Positions 8,545 through 18,552 are shown, counted from the first letter of the stretch. The stretch is DNA of 64,000 nucleotides from an uncultured Kordiimonas sp. (GCA_947500295.1 CANMRM010000007.1:1-64000), one strand, 5' to 3'. The notes: generated by a model from the sequence alone, not told the origin. Program-made: numbers and translations.

Positions 8545-9303
8545 CTATATATCATGTGACTTTGATGTTTGATAGCGTCGGGCAGCATCGCCAAATGCCC
8601 CAAATATGCGGTCTGATTGTGAGTTTTCCCAAGACTGCCACTCGGGGTGCCATTGCACAGCAAGAGCAAACCCGTTGGTTCCCTGGACCGACACCGCCTC
8701 AATCGTTGTGTCGTCCGCTTCTGCCTCCACCCTGAGGGCCGGGGCAAGCTCGTTGATTCCTTGCCCATGAACAGAATTCACCATGAATTCGTTTTCTCCG
8801 ACAATCTGATGCAGCAGGCCACCATCGGCAACTGTGACAGAATGAGCGGGCCCATACTGGGCTTCAATGGGGTCTTCCGGGTTTTCCCGATGGTCGAAAC
8901 GGCCGTCCACTTCCTGCAGACGGGGGTGTAAACTGCCGCCCAGCGCGACGTTGAGCTCCTGAAAGCCACGGCAAATACCCAACAGTGGCATACCCAGCGA
9001 TAAAACCGAGGGTATGAGATCAAATGATAACTGATCCCGTGCATTGTCTTCATGCTCGCCTGCTGGTGCGGACGGCTCACCGTAATGATGTCGTGCGATA
9101 TTGCTGTAGCCGCCTGTCAGCAACAGGCCGGCCAGTGAGCGAAGAAAATCGCCCGCTTGTACCTGTGCGCTTAACGCAGGAACGAGGAGCGGCACACAGT
9201 CTGCCGACCGAACGAGCGCCTGCAGATACTTGTCACCGGTCTGGTGGTACATGTGCAGTCCCTGTCTGCCGGTCTCGCATACAACGCCAACAACCGGTTT
9301 CAT
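8545..9303 (-). CDS. puuD: Gamma-glutamyl-gamma-aminobutyrate hydrolase (PuuD-like), class I glutamine amidotransferase fold
   Basis: 252 residues. The peptidase C26 catalytic triad is visible: Cys111 in LLGICRGFQELNV, and His219 and Glu221 in VQWHPEW. GLLLTGGYSNI forms the oxyanion-side loop. In the Puu pathway this enzyme releases glutamate from gamma-glutamyl-GABA after oxidation. The ATG overlaps the stop of the upstream membrane-protein gene (ATGA), so the two are translationally coupled. Its product would be a substrate for the aminotransferase at 17227. Confidence 0.9.
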   Translation of the reverse strand: MKPVVGVVCETGRQGLHMYHQTGDKYLQALVRSADCVPLLVPALSAQVQAGDFLRSLAGLLLTGGYSNIARHHYGEPSAPAGEHEDNARDQLSFDLIPSVLSLGMPLLGICRGFQELNVALGGSLHPRLQEVDGRFDHRENPEDPIEAQYGPAHSVTVADGGLLHQIVGENEFMVNSVHGQGINELAPALRVEAEADDTTIEAVSVQGTNGFALAVQWHPEWQSWENSQSDRIFGAFGDAARRYQTSKSHDI

Positions 9304-10160
9304 GACGTTTCTCCGGCCACACTCGTTGATTTTGTTTCGCTTTCCTCATGCCACTGCAACAAATTCATTTCGATGAAGAAGAAGGCGACAATCCATATGA
9401 AGGCATCCCAGAAATCCATGAAGGTTCCATAGATGCCCCAAATCACGGCAGCCGCGACAAGTATCAGGTAAAGAACAGCCTTCAAATAGGCATTGATGCG
9501 GTAAAGCCTGTCTGTCAGTTCCCCGCGCAACTGCAGAAAGACATCGATCCACAAAACAAGCACCACCATCAACCAGGTGCCCGCATTGGTCACTTCCGTG
9601 TAACCGAGCAATATCCCTTCGGAGTATGGTTTGCTGGCGGACAGTATACTTTCGGTGATGTTGGCATGATAGGGTCCCGCACCAACCGCAGAGCAGGTTT
9701 CAGCCGTCAAAGAAGAATACTTATCCAGCTCCACCATATAGCTAAGATAGGTGCCCACCGCATCGCATGTGTTTGAGAGGTCAACAGGCTCGAAGGCGAG
9801 CACAAACATCAGTTTTTTGAAGTACCCCAGAAATGCCAGCACAATGAAAAAGTAACAAACCGCAGCAACACCGTTTATTGACCAGCGCACAATGCCTTTG
9901 TGTTGCTCATCTTCAATAACCCAGGTTTCAAGCTCCAGCATCAGCAGGAGAACGAACCACGACAGACTGTCAATCGCCTGCGGGAAAGCGTCATAAAACT
10001 CTGAAAACCCGACACCGTTACGGAAGCGATGCCCCGCGGAAGCCAGGTCTTCCAGCGTAAAATGCACGACATTATAGAGGATGATGACATAGATGCCGTA
10101 TTTCAGAAGCTGGTACAGCGTGCTGGTTTTTATGCCAAGATATGAGCCGGACAACGCCAT
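9300..10160 (-). CDS. Polytopic membrane protein of unknown function in the Puu-like set
   Basis: About 286 residues with five or six hydrophobic helices: LLKYGIYVIILYNVVHF, SLSWFVLLLMLEL, AAVCYFFIVLAFLGYF, WLMVVLVLWIDVFLQL, VLYLILVAAAVIWGIYG and DAFIWIVAFFFIEMNLL. No transporter or sensor signature is recognised. The frame opens earlier (10295), but the ATG at 10160 removes a polar stretch and starts just before the first helix. It is the first gene of the leftward set and overlaps puuD by 4 bases. A role in moving or sensing the amine substrate is only a guess from position. Confidence 0.72.
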   Translation of the reverse strand: MALSGSYLGIKTSTLYQLLKYGIYVIILYNVVHFTLEDLASAGHRFRNGVGFSEFYDAFPQAIDSLSWFVLLLMLELETWVIEDEQHKGIVRWSINGVAAVCYFFIVLAFLGYFKKLMFVLAFEPVDLSNTCDAVGTYLSYMVELDKYSSLTAETCSAVGAGPYHANITESILSASKPYSEGILLGYTEVTNAGTWLMVVLVLWIDVFLQLRGELTDRLYRINAYLKAVLYLILVAAAVIWGIYGTFMDFWDAFIWIVAFFFIEMNLLQWHEESETKSTSVAGETS

Positions 10161-10372
10161 AGTGAAGTTTCTCTCAGCTTGGGTTGCATGCCAGATGCAA
10201 ATTCCAATGAAACCTGTAACATAAACGACATTGTGATCACAAAAATCATGCCCGTACAAGGGCCTAATGCGCTTTTCCCTGCTTGACAAATGCAACCAAT
10301 CCGACAGAAGTTAGCCGCATGTTGGGGTGTCGGTGATACACAGGCTTCATAGGTCTGTAATGATTGGCAAAA

Positions 10373-11722
10373 ATGGCTATCGAGCTGAAAAGAGAATTCG
10401 ACACATTCCGCCACGCACACCCGGATATCCAGGTGCTTGAAGTTCTGCTTGCAGACATCAACGGGATTTTTCGAGGCAAGCAGCTGCCCATCTCTGCGCT
10501 GGACAAGATTTCATCTGGCAAGCTGTGTTTTCCCATCACGACGCCTTTCCTTACAACCAATGGTGCCAACGCGGAAAAAACGCTGGACGAGTTCGGGAGC
10601 GACCCGGATCGTTTGTGTGTTGCTGTGCCGGGTACTTTGAAGCCGGTGCCTTGGGCGGCGCGACCAACCGCGCAGCTACAAATTGAGATGGTCGCAGACG
10701 ACGGTACGGCGTTTTTCGCCAGTCCGAGAACAGTTCTGTCACACGCTGTCGATAAGCTGAATGACATCGGCCTCACAGCCGTTTCAGCGATTGAATATGA
10801 ATTTTTTCTTTTTAAGGTCGGTACTCAGCCGCCAGAGCCGCTTACACCTCCAAACGGTTTGCCGCATGCGGCAGACGCCAATTGCTACAACCTTGATGTT
10901 TTCAGCGATTACGCTCCTTTAATGCAAGAAATTGAGGCTGCGGCGCTGGAGCAGGGTATTCAGGTTGAAGGCCTGGTATGCGAGTATGGCAATGGCCAGT
11001 TTGAAGTGAACCTAAACCATCAGGCGGACGCCCTGAAAACCTGCGACGAGGCCCTGATGCTGAAGCGGGTCATTCGCGGTGTTGCGCACAAGCATGGTTT
11101 GCTCGCAAGCTTTATGGCGAAACCGCTGGCCGACGAGGTCGGGAGTGGGTTGCACGCTCATGTCAGCCTTGTAAATCAAGCAGGTGACAATGTTTTTGCA
11201 GGAGCGGACGGGGAAAAACTTCTGAAACATGCTGTTGCGGGAATGCTCGACACCATGCCTGCAGCCACAGCTATTTTTGCGCCAAACGCGAACAGTTTCC
11301 GGCGTTTTGATGCCGAATGGTTTGCGCCGGTAGTTCGTAACTGGGGTGAAAACAACCGGCGGCTGGCGCTTCGCCTGCCGCTCTCCGATAAAAACAATCG
11401 CCGTTTCGAACACCGGGTGAGCGGCGCAGATGCGTCGCCGCATCTCGTGTTGGCCGCCATCCTGGCGGGAACGCATCATGGCCTGATCAATGAGCTTGAG
11501 CCGCCGGCACCTCTTGGGGAATTTGACCTTGTTGACTTTGCGAATGTCCTGCCACCCAGATGGAAGATGGCACTGGACCAGCTTCAAGCAGATAGCACGC
11601 TGATATCCTACTTTGGTGAAAAGTTCATCTCGCTTTATCTGCAAGTTCGGGAGTCGGAAGAAGAAGAAGCTCACCGTAGCTATTTTGCGGCGGATCATGA
11701 GCAGTATCTGAGAATTCTATAA
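10373..11722 (+). CDS. Glutamine synthetase-type gamma-glutamylamine ligase (PuuA-like), copy 2
   Basis: 449 residues with an active-looking GS C-domain: SAIEYEFFLFK, EYGNGQFEVNLNH, GSGLHAHVSL, NSFRRFD, NNRRLALRLP and RFEHRVSGADASPH. It is clearly divergent from the copy at 7132 (for example HAHVS against HIHQS, RVSGADASPH against RVAGSDVNPY), so this is not a recent duplicate and it may take another amine. The start is the ATG at 10373; an in-frame TTG lies 9 bases before. The Shine-Dalgarno is weak. It heads a rightward set with the PuuB-like oxidase 20 bases downstream. Confidence 0.87.
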   Translation: MAIELKREFDTFRHAHPDIQVLEVLLADINGIFRGKQLPISALDKISSGKLCFPITTPFLTTNGANAEKTLDEFGSDPDRLCVAVPGTLKPVPWAARPTAQLQIEMVADDGTAFFASPRTVLSHAVDKLNDIGLTAVSAIEYEFFLFKVGTQPPEPLTPPNGLPHAADANCYNLDVFSDYAPLMQEIEAAALEQGIQVEGLVCEYGNGQFEVNLNHQADALKTCDEALMLKRVIRGVAHKHGLLASFMAKPLADEVGSGLHAHVSLVNQAGDNVFAGADGEKLLKHAVAGMLDTMPAATAIFAPNANSFRRFDAEWFAPVVRNWGENNRRLALRLPLSDKNNRRFEHRVSGADASPHLVLAAILAGTHHGLINELEPPAPLGEFDLVDFANVLPPRWKMALDQLQADSTLISYFGEKFISLYLQVRESEEEEAHRSYFAADHEQYLRIL

Positions 11723-11742
11723 ATTACAGTGACCTAGTTTAT

Positions 11743-13059
11743 ATGCGCATTAGAGATTCCATTCATTCCGATCAGTTGCCGCCGTCCTATTATGCGGCCA
11801 CAAGCAGCTATAAAGACCCCTTCAGGCGGCTGGAAGGCAATGTGCGGGCAGAAGTGTGCGTCATTGGCGGCGGTTACTCTGGTGTTGCGACAGCACTGGC
11901 GCTCGCAGAACAGGGTGTGGATGTCGCGTTGGTGGAGCAGAACCTGATTGGTTGGGGCGCTTCCGGACGCAATGGCGGTCAGGTGCTGGGCGGTTTTGGC
12001 CCCGAGCAATGCGACTATGAAAAGTACGAGAAAATATACGGTAAGGCAGATGCTGAACGCATGTGGCAGGAAGGCATCCGCTGCGTGGACCTCGTACGGG
12101 AGAATGTGTCTCGCTACCAGATCGACTGCGACTTAACAGACGGTTATTTTGATGCCGCCATGAACAATCGCGACATGGACGATCTGGCGGAGGCCAAGGA
12201 GACGCTGGAAACCCATGGATTTCCCCATCAGCTCGAACTGATCGACAGACAGCGCCTCAAAGCCGTTGTCGGCTCAGATCGGTACATTGGCGGGCTTGTC
12301 AACACAGGCTGGGCGCACTGTCACCCTCTCAACCTTGTGCGGGGCGAGGCCAAAGCCGCCGAGACTTTGGGGGCAAACATCTTCGAGGATGCAAGGGTAT
12401 CCAGCCTTGACTACCGCGAAGACGGCGTGGTTGTCGACATGGACTGGTGCCGTGTGACAGCGGACAGGATTGTGCTCGCCTGCAATGCCTATCTGGGGAA
12501 CCTTGTGCCAAAACTCGCTAGCCGCATGCTCCCGGTCGGCAGCTACATCATTGCGACTGAACCACTGGGCGACGCACTTGCGGCAGACATCCTGCCGGGC
12601 AACCACGCGGTTTGCGATCAGCGGTGGGCACTGGACTATTTTCGCATGTCGGCCGACAAACGTCTGCTGTTTGGTGGTGTTGCGACATATACCGGGCGCC
12701 ACCCCAAAGATCTGGTAAAGAAAATGCGCCCGAAGATGCTGAAGGTTTTTCCCCAGCTTGCAGACGTCAAGATAGATTATCAGTGGGGTGGCTACTTGAG
12801 CGTAGGCATGAACCGGATTCCGCAGGTTGGGCAGCTGGATGAGCGGACATATTATGCACAAGGTTATGCCGGTCATGGCGTTGCGCCGTCCCATAGCGCC
12901 GGTCGCATGATCGCCGATGCCATCTCGGGAGATGACGAAACACTCCGGATTGTCGAACGCGTGAAACATCGCCCTTTTCCCGGCGGGCGGTTATTCCGGA
13001 AACCAATTCTGGCAACCGGCATGGCGTTCGAACAATTCAAGGAACTGATGCGTTTTTAA
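11743..13059 (+). CDS. puuB: FAD-dependent gamma-glutamylputrescine oxidoreductase (PuuB-like)
   Basis: 438 residues of the DAO/GlcD family. The N-terminal FAD-binding motif is VCVIGGGYSGVATALALAEQ, followed by GASGRNGGQVLGGF, typical of PuuB/OrdL proteins. A C-terminal YAQGYAGHGVAPSHSAG segment closes the FAD site. It would oxidise the terminal amine of a gamma-glutamyl-amine to an aldehyde. It directly follows a PuuA-like ligase. The expected next enzyme, an aldehyde dehydrogenase (PuuC), is not in the window. Confidence 0.9.
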   Translation: MRIRDSIHSDQLPPSYYAATSSYKDPFRRLEGNVRAEVCVIGGGYSGVATALALAEQGVDVALVEQNLIGWGASGRNGGQVLGGFGPEQCDYEKYEKIYGKADAERMWQEGIRCVDLVRENVSRYQIDCDLTDGYFDAAMNNRDMDDLAEAKETLETHGFPHQLELIDRQRLKAVVGSDRYIGGLVNTGWAHCHPLNLVRGEAKAAETLGANIFEDARVSSLDYREDGVVVDMDWCRVTADRIVLACNAYLGNLVPKLASRMLPVGSYIIATEPLGDALAADILPGNHAVCDQRWALDYFRMSADKRLLFGGVATYTGRHPKDLVKKMRPKMLKVFPQLADVKIDYQWGGYLSVGMNRIPQVGQLDERTYYAQGYAGHGVAPSHSAGRMIADAISGDDETLRIVERVKHRPFPGGRLFRKPILATGMAFEQFKELMRF

Positions 13060-13083
13060 GACCTTTTCTGCTATGACCATCTC

Positions 13084-14691
13084 ATGACAAGACTATCTGG
13101 AAGAGGCGGTGGCCCGCCACGGCAGTTTACAAAGGCTGATGCCCAGTCGTTCCTGAAACGTGGCTATGATGCCCTAAATCGTGGGGACTTCAGGGAAGCA
13201 GGGGCCTGTAGCCAGCTTATTCTCAAATATATGCCCAAAATGCCGGAAGTGCATTTCCTGATTGGCCTGATCGGGATCGAAAGTCGCGACTGGGGTACCG
13301 CAACACGTGCGTTCAAGAATGTAGTAGCACTTGATGAAGCGCATGGGGCAGGCTGGGCGCAGTTGGCGCGCGCCTTTGTAACGTCCGGCCAGTACGCTAA
13401 CGCGGAGACAGCGCTCAAGCGTGCCGAAGCGTTGCCGACCCGGGACCCCCTGGTGATGGATGTTATCGGGACAGTGTTTAGTTTGCTGGGTGACCAGCCC
13501 GCTGCCCTGTCCTGGTACGATAAGGCTGTAGAGCAGTCACAATCCCCGGTTTATGAACTGAGCCGCGCGAAAGCCCTGACGTTTCTGGGGCGGCTGCGGG
13601 AAGCGGAAACCGCCCTGAACAAAGTGCTTGAGGTGCGGCCGGACGCTGCGCAGGCGCACTGGATGAAATCGCGGCTGCATAAGGCCAAGGACACAAAGCA
13701 TATCGATGAAATGCAAAGTCTTGTGTTTGAGGTGCCGGACCAGAGCGAAGCGGCCAGTTTTCTCTACTATGCGATCGGCAAGGAAAAAGAGGATCTGGAA
13801 GATTGGGATGCTGCGTTCGGAGCTTATGAGAAAGGTGCGTGTGCGCGCCGGTCTGCCGTGTCGTTTGACGAAGAAGCCGAAGAGGCGATGTTTGAAGCCC
13901 TGGAAAAGGCCTTTGACAAGACATGGCTGAAAGAGGCAGGGGACGGAGACCCGGATTCTTCGCCCGTTTTTATCATCGGACAGCCGCGGACGGGCACGAC
14001 ACTTGTCGAGCGCATTATTACCGCGCACAGTGACGTATCATCTGCTGGCGAGTTGCAGCAGTTTGCAATGTCAATCAAACGCCTGTCCGGCATTGTTTCC
14101 CCGAAACCGATGACGGCTGAAATTGTTTCCCGGGCCAGAGACATTGATCCGGCAGAACTCGGCCAGATGTATCTGAACACGACCCGCACTGTCCGTGGGC
14201 AGACCATGCGTTTTGTCGACAAGATGCCGGTGAATTATCTGTATGCGCCGCTGATCGCGGCGGCGCTGCCCAATGCCAAGATTGTTCATGTGACGCGCAA
14301 TCCGATGGATAGCTGCTTCTCAAGTTTCAAACAGCTATTTGCCGAAGCCTATTATCATTCCTATGACCTTCAGGAGATGGCCCGCCACCACGTGCGTTAC
14401 CGACGCCTTATGGATAGATGGAAGGACGTTCTGGGCGCCAGAATGTTCGAAGTTTCATATGAGAAACTAGTTGAAGATACCGAGTTAAACTCAAGAAATT
14501 TAATTAAATATCTGAATCTAGAGTGGCAAGATGCATGTCTGGCATTTCACGATCAGTCCTCAAGTGTGACGACAGCCAGCGCAGCACAGGTACGGGAAAA
14601 AGCCCACACAAGGTCTGTGGGGCTTTGGCGGCGCTATGAAAACCAGCTGGCGCCCGTGCGCAGGATTTTGGCCGATGCCAAGATTATTTGA
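13084..14691 (+). CDS. TPR-repeat sulfotransferase
   Basis: 535 residues. Roughly residues 20-280 form TPR repeats. From 295 a sulfotransferase domain begins with the PAPS 5'-phosphosulfate loop FIIGQPRTGTTLVE, and a 3'-phosphate-binding segment KIVHVTRNPMDSCFSSF lies later. These proteins transfer sulfate from PAPS; the acceptor is unknown and the TPRs may select it. It lies 24 bases after puuB and just before a TonB-dependent receptor. Such TPR-sulfotransferases are often found beside TonB receptors in alphaproteobacteria (from memory). Confidence 0.85.
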   Translation: MTRLSGRGGGPPRQFTKADAQSFLKRGYDALNRGDFREAGACSQLILKYMPKMPEVHFLIGLIGIESRDWGTATRAFKNVVALDEAHGAGWAQLARAFVTSGQYANAETALKRAEALPTRDPLVMDVIGTVFSLLGDQPAALSWYDKAVEQSQSPVYELSRAKALTFLGRLREAETALNKVLEVRPDAAQAHWMKSRLHKAKDTKHIDEMQSLVFEVPDQSEAASFLYYAIGKEKEDLEDWDAAFGAYEKGACARRSAVSFDEEAEEAMFEALEKAFDKTWLKEAGDGDPDSSPVFIIGQPRTGTTLVERIITAHSDVSSAGELQQFAMSIKRLSGIVSPKPMTAEIVSRARDIDPAELGQMYLNTTRTVRGQTMRFVDKMPVNYLYAPLIAAALPNAKIVHVTRNPMDSCFSSFKQLFAEAYYHSYDLQEMARHHVRYRRLMDRWKDVLGARMFEVSYEKLVEDTELNSRNLIKYLNLEWQDACLAFHDQSSSVTTASAAQVREKAHTRSVGLWRRYENQLAPVRRILADAKII

Positions 14692-14813
14692 TGCCAAGTC
14701 TCTGAATTTGTGATGTAATTAACGCTTGGGGAAGCGTGCAATTACAAATGCACCATTCGATAAGAATAGCGGACCGTTTGAAAGGCGGCCGTGCGATACT
14801 TTTGGAGGAAACA

Positions 14814-17162
14814 ATGGGCGCAGATACCATCAATGTTGACCCGCTTTTTCACACTGTTGACAAGTCTCGGATTGCAGGTTCTTTGAAAACCGGCGTGTCG
14901 CTTGTGGCGCTGCTGGCACTAACGTCACCGGCATTCGCTCAAAACACGCAAAACAGCGACAATGTCATCGAAGAGGTGATCGTTACCGCGCAGAAACGGG
15001 CTCAATCCGTACAGGATGTCCCGATTGCGATTTCTGCATTTGATGCTGCTTTTACCAAGCGAACCAATCTGGACGACGTGAAAGACCTGGTGAAGTTCAC
15101 GCCTGGCCTGGCTGGTGACAGTAAAGACAGCTTCATTGATCTGATCAGCATTCGCGGTATTTTGACCAATGATTTTGGTGTAGGCGGTGACCCCTCGGTC
15201 GCGATTTTCAAAAACGGCTTTTATCAGGGACGCAACGGCGTTGCTGTATCATCCCTGTTTGATATGGAACGGGCTGAAGTGCTGAGGGGGCCACAGGGTT
15301 TTCTGTTTGGTCGGAACGCCATTGGCGGTGCGATCAGCCTGCATACGGCAAAACCTTCCTTCGACGGTAATAGTGGATATGTGGAAGCCGGATTTGGCGA
15401 GCGCGACATCATGGAATTCGAGGGGGCCTTCAATGCGGTCCTCAGCGACAAGTTGGCCCTTCGTGTCGCCGGCTACCATAGTGAAGAAGATGGCTACGTG
15501 GATAATTTCGCGCGCCCCGACCAGGACCCTTTGATTGCCCACAATAAGTCTGCATTTCGGGGCACGCTGGCATACCAGGGCGAGAAGGTGGATGCCTGGT
15601 TCTCGATTGAATATGAAAACCGCGATCAGAGCGGCACTGTGTACCGGGCTATCGTGGATGACGAAATTTTCCCGCTGCTCGCCGATAATGTCGAAGGTGT
15701 CACCAACCGCGGCAACTTGCGCGACACAGACAGTAACCAGGCGTTGGGCGAGTTTGATAACGGTGAAATCTGGTCCTTCAATGGCCAGATAGATGTGGAC
15801 CTCGGGTTTGCGACACTCACGTCGTTAACCGGCTACAAGACCCATACCTATGATTATGCCGAAGATTTTGACGGTCTGCCGATATCGGTAAATGATTACA
15901 ATCAGGATCAGGACGGCAACTACTTCGAGCAGGAACTGCGATTGGTAGGGGACACAGACGGCCCACTGAGCTGGTATGCTGGTGTTTCCTATTATCGAGA
16001 GGACATTGATGCGCTTTTCAGCCAGCGGATCGACGAGGAAGTGATCTGTGGAGCCTACTATTATTATACCTGTGCAGACCTGTTTGCTTACTATGAGTAT
16101 CCGGAATTTACGGCCAGCCCCAACCAACTGACCGAAAGCAACCGTGTACGCGGCGATTTTGAAGGGTGGGGGGCTTACCTCGATCTGAATTACGCCGTTA
16201 ACGACCGACTCGAATTGGGTGTTGGCCTTCGTTATACATATGATAAAAAAGATATGGAAATCAATATCTTGCCGGTCGATAGCGAGCTGGGCCCATTCTA
16301 TATTTTTGGTGTCACGACAGATGGTTTTGTGGATAGCAGCGCAAGCTGGGACGATCTGACTCCGCGTTTCGTTGCACGCTATCATGCCAATGACGACTGG
16401 ACTTTGTACGGAAGTGTCACGCGCGGATACAAATCCGGCGGTTTCGGCAGTTTCGCTATTGTACCGGGGCCGGACGGCGTCAGTGACGATGCTGTGGTGC
16501 TACCCGGCGCCAGTCTCAACGAATTCGACCCGGAGACAGTATGGTCGTATGAATTGGGTGCGAAAGGCGATTTGTTGGACAGCCGACTGCGGTTGGATAT
16601 TGCAGCATACCACTATCGCTACACTGATTTGCAGCTCAGTTTCTTCGATAATGGCGATCGGGTTGTCAACATCGGTAAAGTGAAAGCCTTTGGCGTAGAG
16701 GCAAGCGCGCAGGCGATCCTGAGCGAAAACTTTGACCTTTATCTCACCGGATCCTTCAACGACACCGAAGTTTCTGACGCGGAAGACATCTTCCCGGGCA
16801 GTGACGGTAACCGGCTTGGTGATGTGCCCAAATGGGTCATGTCCGGCGTCGCGACCTACCACACACCGCTTGCTGATGAGGGTGAGTTGAACATCAATAT
16901 TGACTGGCGGACGCAATCAAGCGCGTTTGGCGGGATAGAGAATATAGAGATTGCTCGCAACCCGGGATGGACGGACGTCAGTCTTCGCGCCAGCTATGTG
17001 GCCGATGCAGGTTGGTCAGTAACGGCCTACGTGGAAAACGTGTTCGACGAAGTTTACTTCGACGGCACCAATGAAGGCGGCGACATCCAACCGCATACCT
17101 TCTTTGGCGTAAGCCGGCCTCGTACCTTCGGTGTTCGAATGCGGTATGCCTTTGGCGAATAA
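14814..17162 (+). CDS. TonB-dependent outer-membrane receptor
   Basis: 782 residues. The signal peptide ends at SPAFA; a TonB-box-like EEVIVTAQKR follows at the mature N-terminus, then the plug (VPIAISAFDA, RGILTNDFGVGGDPSVAIF, VLRGPQGFLFGRNAIGGAI) and a 22-strand-type barrel ending in MRYAFGE. This is the iron-complex/sugar receptor type (FecA-like) common in marine alphaproteobacteria. The ATG at 14814 has GGAGGAAAC upstream; the frame opens earlier at 14736. The ligand is unknown. Its position between amine-catabolism genes suggests uptake of a nitrogen-containing compound, an inference only. A terminator follows. Confidence 0.93.
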   Translation: MGADTINVDPLFHTVDKSRIAGSLKTGVSLVALLALTSPAFAQNTQNSDNVIEEVIVTAQKRAQSVQDVPIAISAFDAAFTKRTNLDDVKDLVKFTPGLAGDSKDSFIDLISIRGILTNDFGVGGDPSVAIFKNGFYQGRNGVAVSSLFDMERAEVLRGPQGFLFGRNAIGGAISLHTAKPSFDGNSGYVEAGFGERDIMEFEGAFNAVLSDKLALRVAGYHSEEDGYVDNFARPDQDPLIAHNKSAFRGTLAYQGEKVDAWFSIEYENRDQSGTVYRAIVDDEIFPLLADNVEGVTNRGNLRDTDSNQALGEFDNGEIWSFNGQIDVDLGFATLTSLTGYKTHTYDYAEDFDGLPISVNDYNQDQDGNYFEQELRLVGDTDGPLSWYAGVSYYREDIDALFSQRIDEEVICGAYYYYTCADLFAYYEYPEFTASPNQLTESNRVRGDFEGWGAYLDLNYAVNDRLELGVGLRYTYDKKDMEINILPVDSELGPFYIFGVTTDGFVDSSASWDDLTPRFVARYHANDDWTLYGSVTRGYKSGGFGSFAIVPGPDGVSDDAVVLPGASLNEFDPETVWSYELGAKGDLLDSRLRLDIAAYHYRYTDLQLSFFDNGDRVVNIGKVKAFGVEASAQAILSENFDLYLTGSFNDTEVSDAEDIFPGSDGNRLGDVPKWVMSGVATYHTPLADEGELNINIDWRTQSSAFGGIENIEIARNPGWTDVSLRASYVADAGWSVTAYVENVFDEVYFDGTNEGGDIQPHTFFGVSRPRTFGVRMRYAFGE

Positions 17163-17170
17163 ATGATAAT

Positions 17171-17202
17171 GGAGCCAGCCGGATGGGCTGGCTTCCTTTT
17201 TT
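17171..17202 (+). terminator. Rho-independent terminator after the TonB receptor
   Basis: A 10-bp stem (GGAGCCAGCC with GGCTGGCTTC, one G-T pair) with loop GGATG, then six Ts. Confidence 0.88.
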
Positions 17203-17226
17203 GGGGAAGTAGAGAGAGAGGTTACG

Positions 17227-18552
17227 ATGGCCCACGACATGAGGCGCATCAACGATGACATGGCAGCCTACTGGATGCCGTTCACGCCAAACAAAGCGTT
17301 CAAGTCCAACCCGCGCCTTCTGGAAAGTGCGGACGGACTTTACTACACATCAACAGATGGCAGGCAGGTTTTTGATGGATCTTCCGGGCTCTGGTGCTGT
17401 GCACTGGGTCACAATCAGCCAAAGATTGTGGAGGCAATCCGGGATCAGGCCGGCAAGCTGGACTATGCCACTTCGTTTGGATATGCGCACCCGGCGGCGT
17501 TTGAACTGGCCAATACACTGGCGAGCCGAATGCCGGGTGATCTCAATCATGTCTTTTACACCAACAGCGGCTCGGAGTCGGTTGAAACGGCGCTCAAGAT
17601 TGCCCTGGGTTACCACCGTTTGCGCGGAGAGGGGCAACGTGTTCGCCTTATAGGGCGCGAAGGCGGCTATCATGGCGTGGGTTTTGGCGGCATCAGCGTG
17701 GGCGGCATGGTCAATAACCGGAAATTCTTCGGAGCCCTGTTGCCCGGTGTGGACCATATGCCGCTGCCCTATGATGACCGAATGCGTCGTTCGGTGGGTC
17801 AGCCACAAATGGGCGCGGACTACGCAGACGCCCTGGAAGACATTTTGACACTGCATGACCCGTCAACCGTAGCTGCGGTGATTGTGGAGCCGGTTGCGGG
17901 GTCGGCTGGCGTGTATGTACCGCCGGTCGGATATCTGGAAAAACTGCGGGAGATAACCCGCAAGCACGGTATTCTGCTTATCTTCGATGAGGTGATCACA
18001 GGGTTTGGACGGCTTGGTTACGCAACCGCCGCAGAGCGTTTTGGGGTAGAGCCTGATCTCATCACCACCGCCAAGGCGCTTAACAACGGGTCTGTCCCGA
18101 TGGGAGCTGTCGCAGTGCAAAGTGATATCTATGAAACTTTCATGGCTGAAGGCGGTGAAGGCGTGGAATTTTTCCATGGCTATACTTATTCCGCGCACCC
18201 GCTTGCGGTTGCTGCCGCCAAGGCTACGCAGGAGCTTTATGAAGAGCTGGATGCCTTTGGCAACGTAAGGGCGCTTGAGGGATACTTTGGCGAGGCTATG
18301 CACCATTTGGCCGAAGCTGATGTGATTGGCGATGTACGGCATCTAGGATTCATGGCGGCATTGACGTTTAACCAGATTGATAGAAAGCCTATGAGCCGAT
18401 CCTCAAAAATATTCGGCCGCGCTTTCGAAAATGGTTTGAAAGTGCGCCTGTCTGCCGATCACATCGCAATCGCACCGCCCATAATCAGTCAAAAATCGGA
18501 TATTGACCTTATTGTAGACCGCATGCGGAAGACCATATCTGATGTTGGATAA
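17227..18552 (+). CDS. Class III PLP aminotransferase (omega-amino acid:pyruvate type)
   Basis: 441 residues. The PLP lysine is Lys283 in TTAKALNNGSVPMG; Asp254 in LLIFDEVITGFGRLG binds the ring nitrogen; YTNSGSESVETALK binds the phosphate. The N-terminal YWMPFTPNKAFK matches omega-amino acid:pyruvate transaminases, which convert beta-alanine, GABA or other amines. This fits as the step after PuuD releases GABA. The ATG has a purine-rich AGAGAGAGG ribosome site. It follows the receptor's terminator, so it has its own promoter within the ~60-base gap or relies on read-through. Confidence 0.9.
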   Translation: MAHDMRRINDDMAAYWMPFTPNKAFKSNPRLLESADGLYYTSTDGRQVFDGSSGLWCCALGHNQPKIVEAIRDQAGKLDYATSFGYAHPAAFELANTLASRMPGDLNHVFYTNSGSESVETALKIALGYHRLRGEGQRVRLIGREGGYHGVGFGGISVGGMVNNRKFFGALLPGVDHMPLPYDDRMRRSVGQPQMGADYADALEDILTLHDPSTVAAVIVEPVAGSAGVYVPPVGYLEKLREITRKHGILLIFDEVITGFGRLGYATAAERFGVEPDLITTAKALNNGSVPMGAVAVQSDIYETFMAEGGEGVEFFHGYTYSAHPLAVAAAKATQELYEELDAFGNVRALEGYFGEAMHHLAEADVIGDVRHLGFMAALTFNQIDRKPMSRSSKIFGRAFENGLKVRLSADHIAIAPPIISQKSDIDLIVDRMRKTISDVG

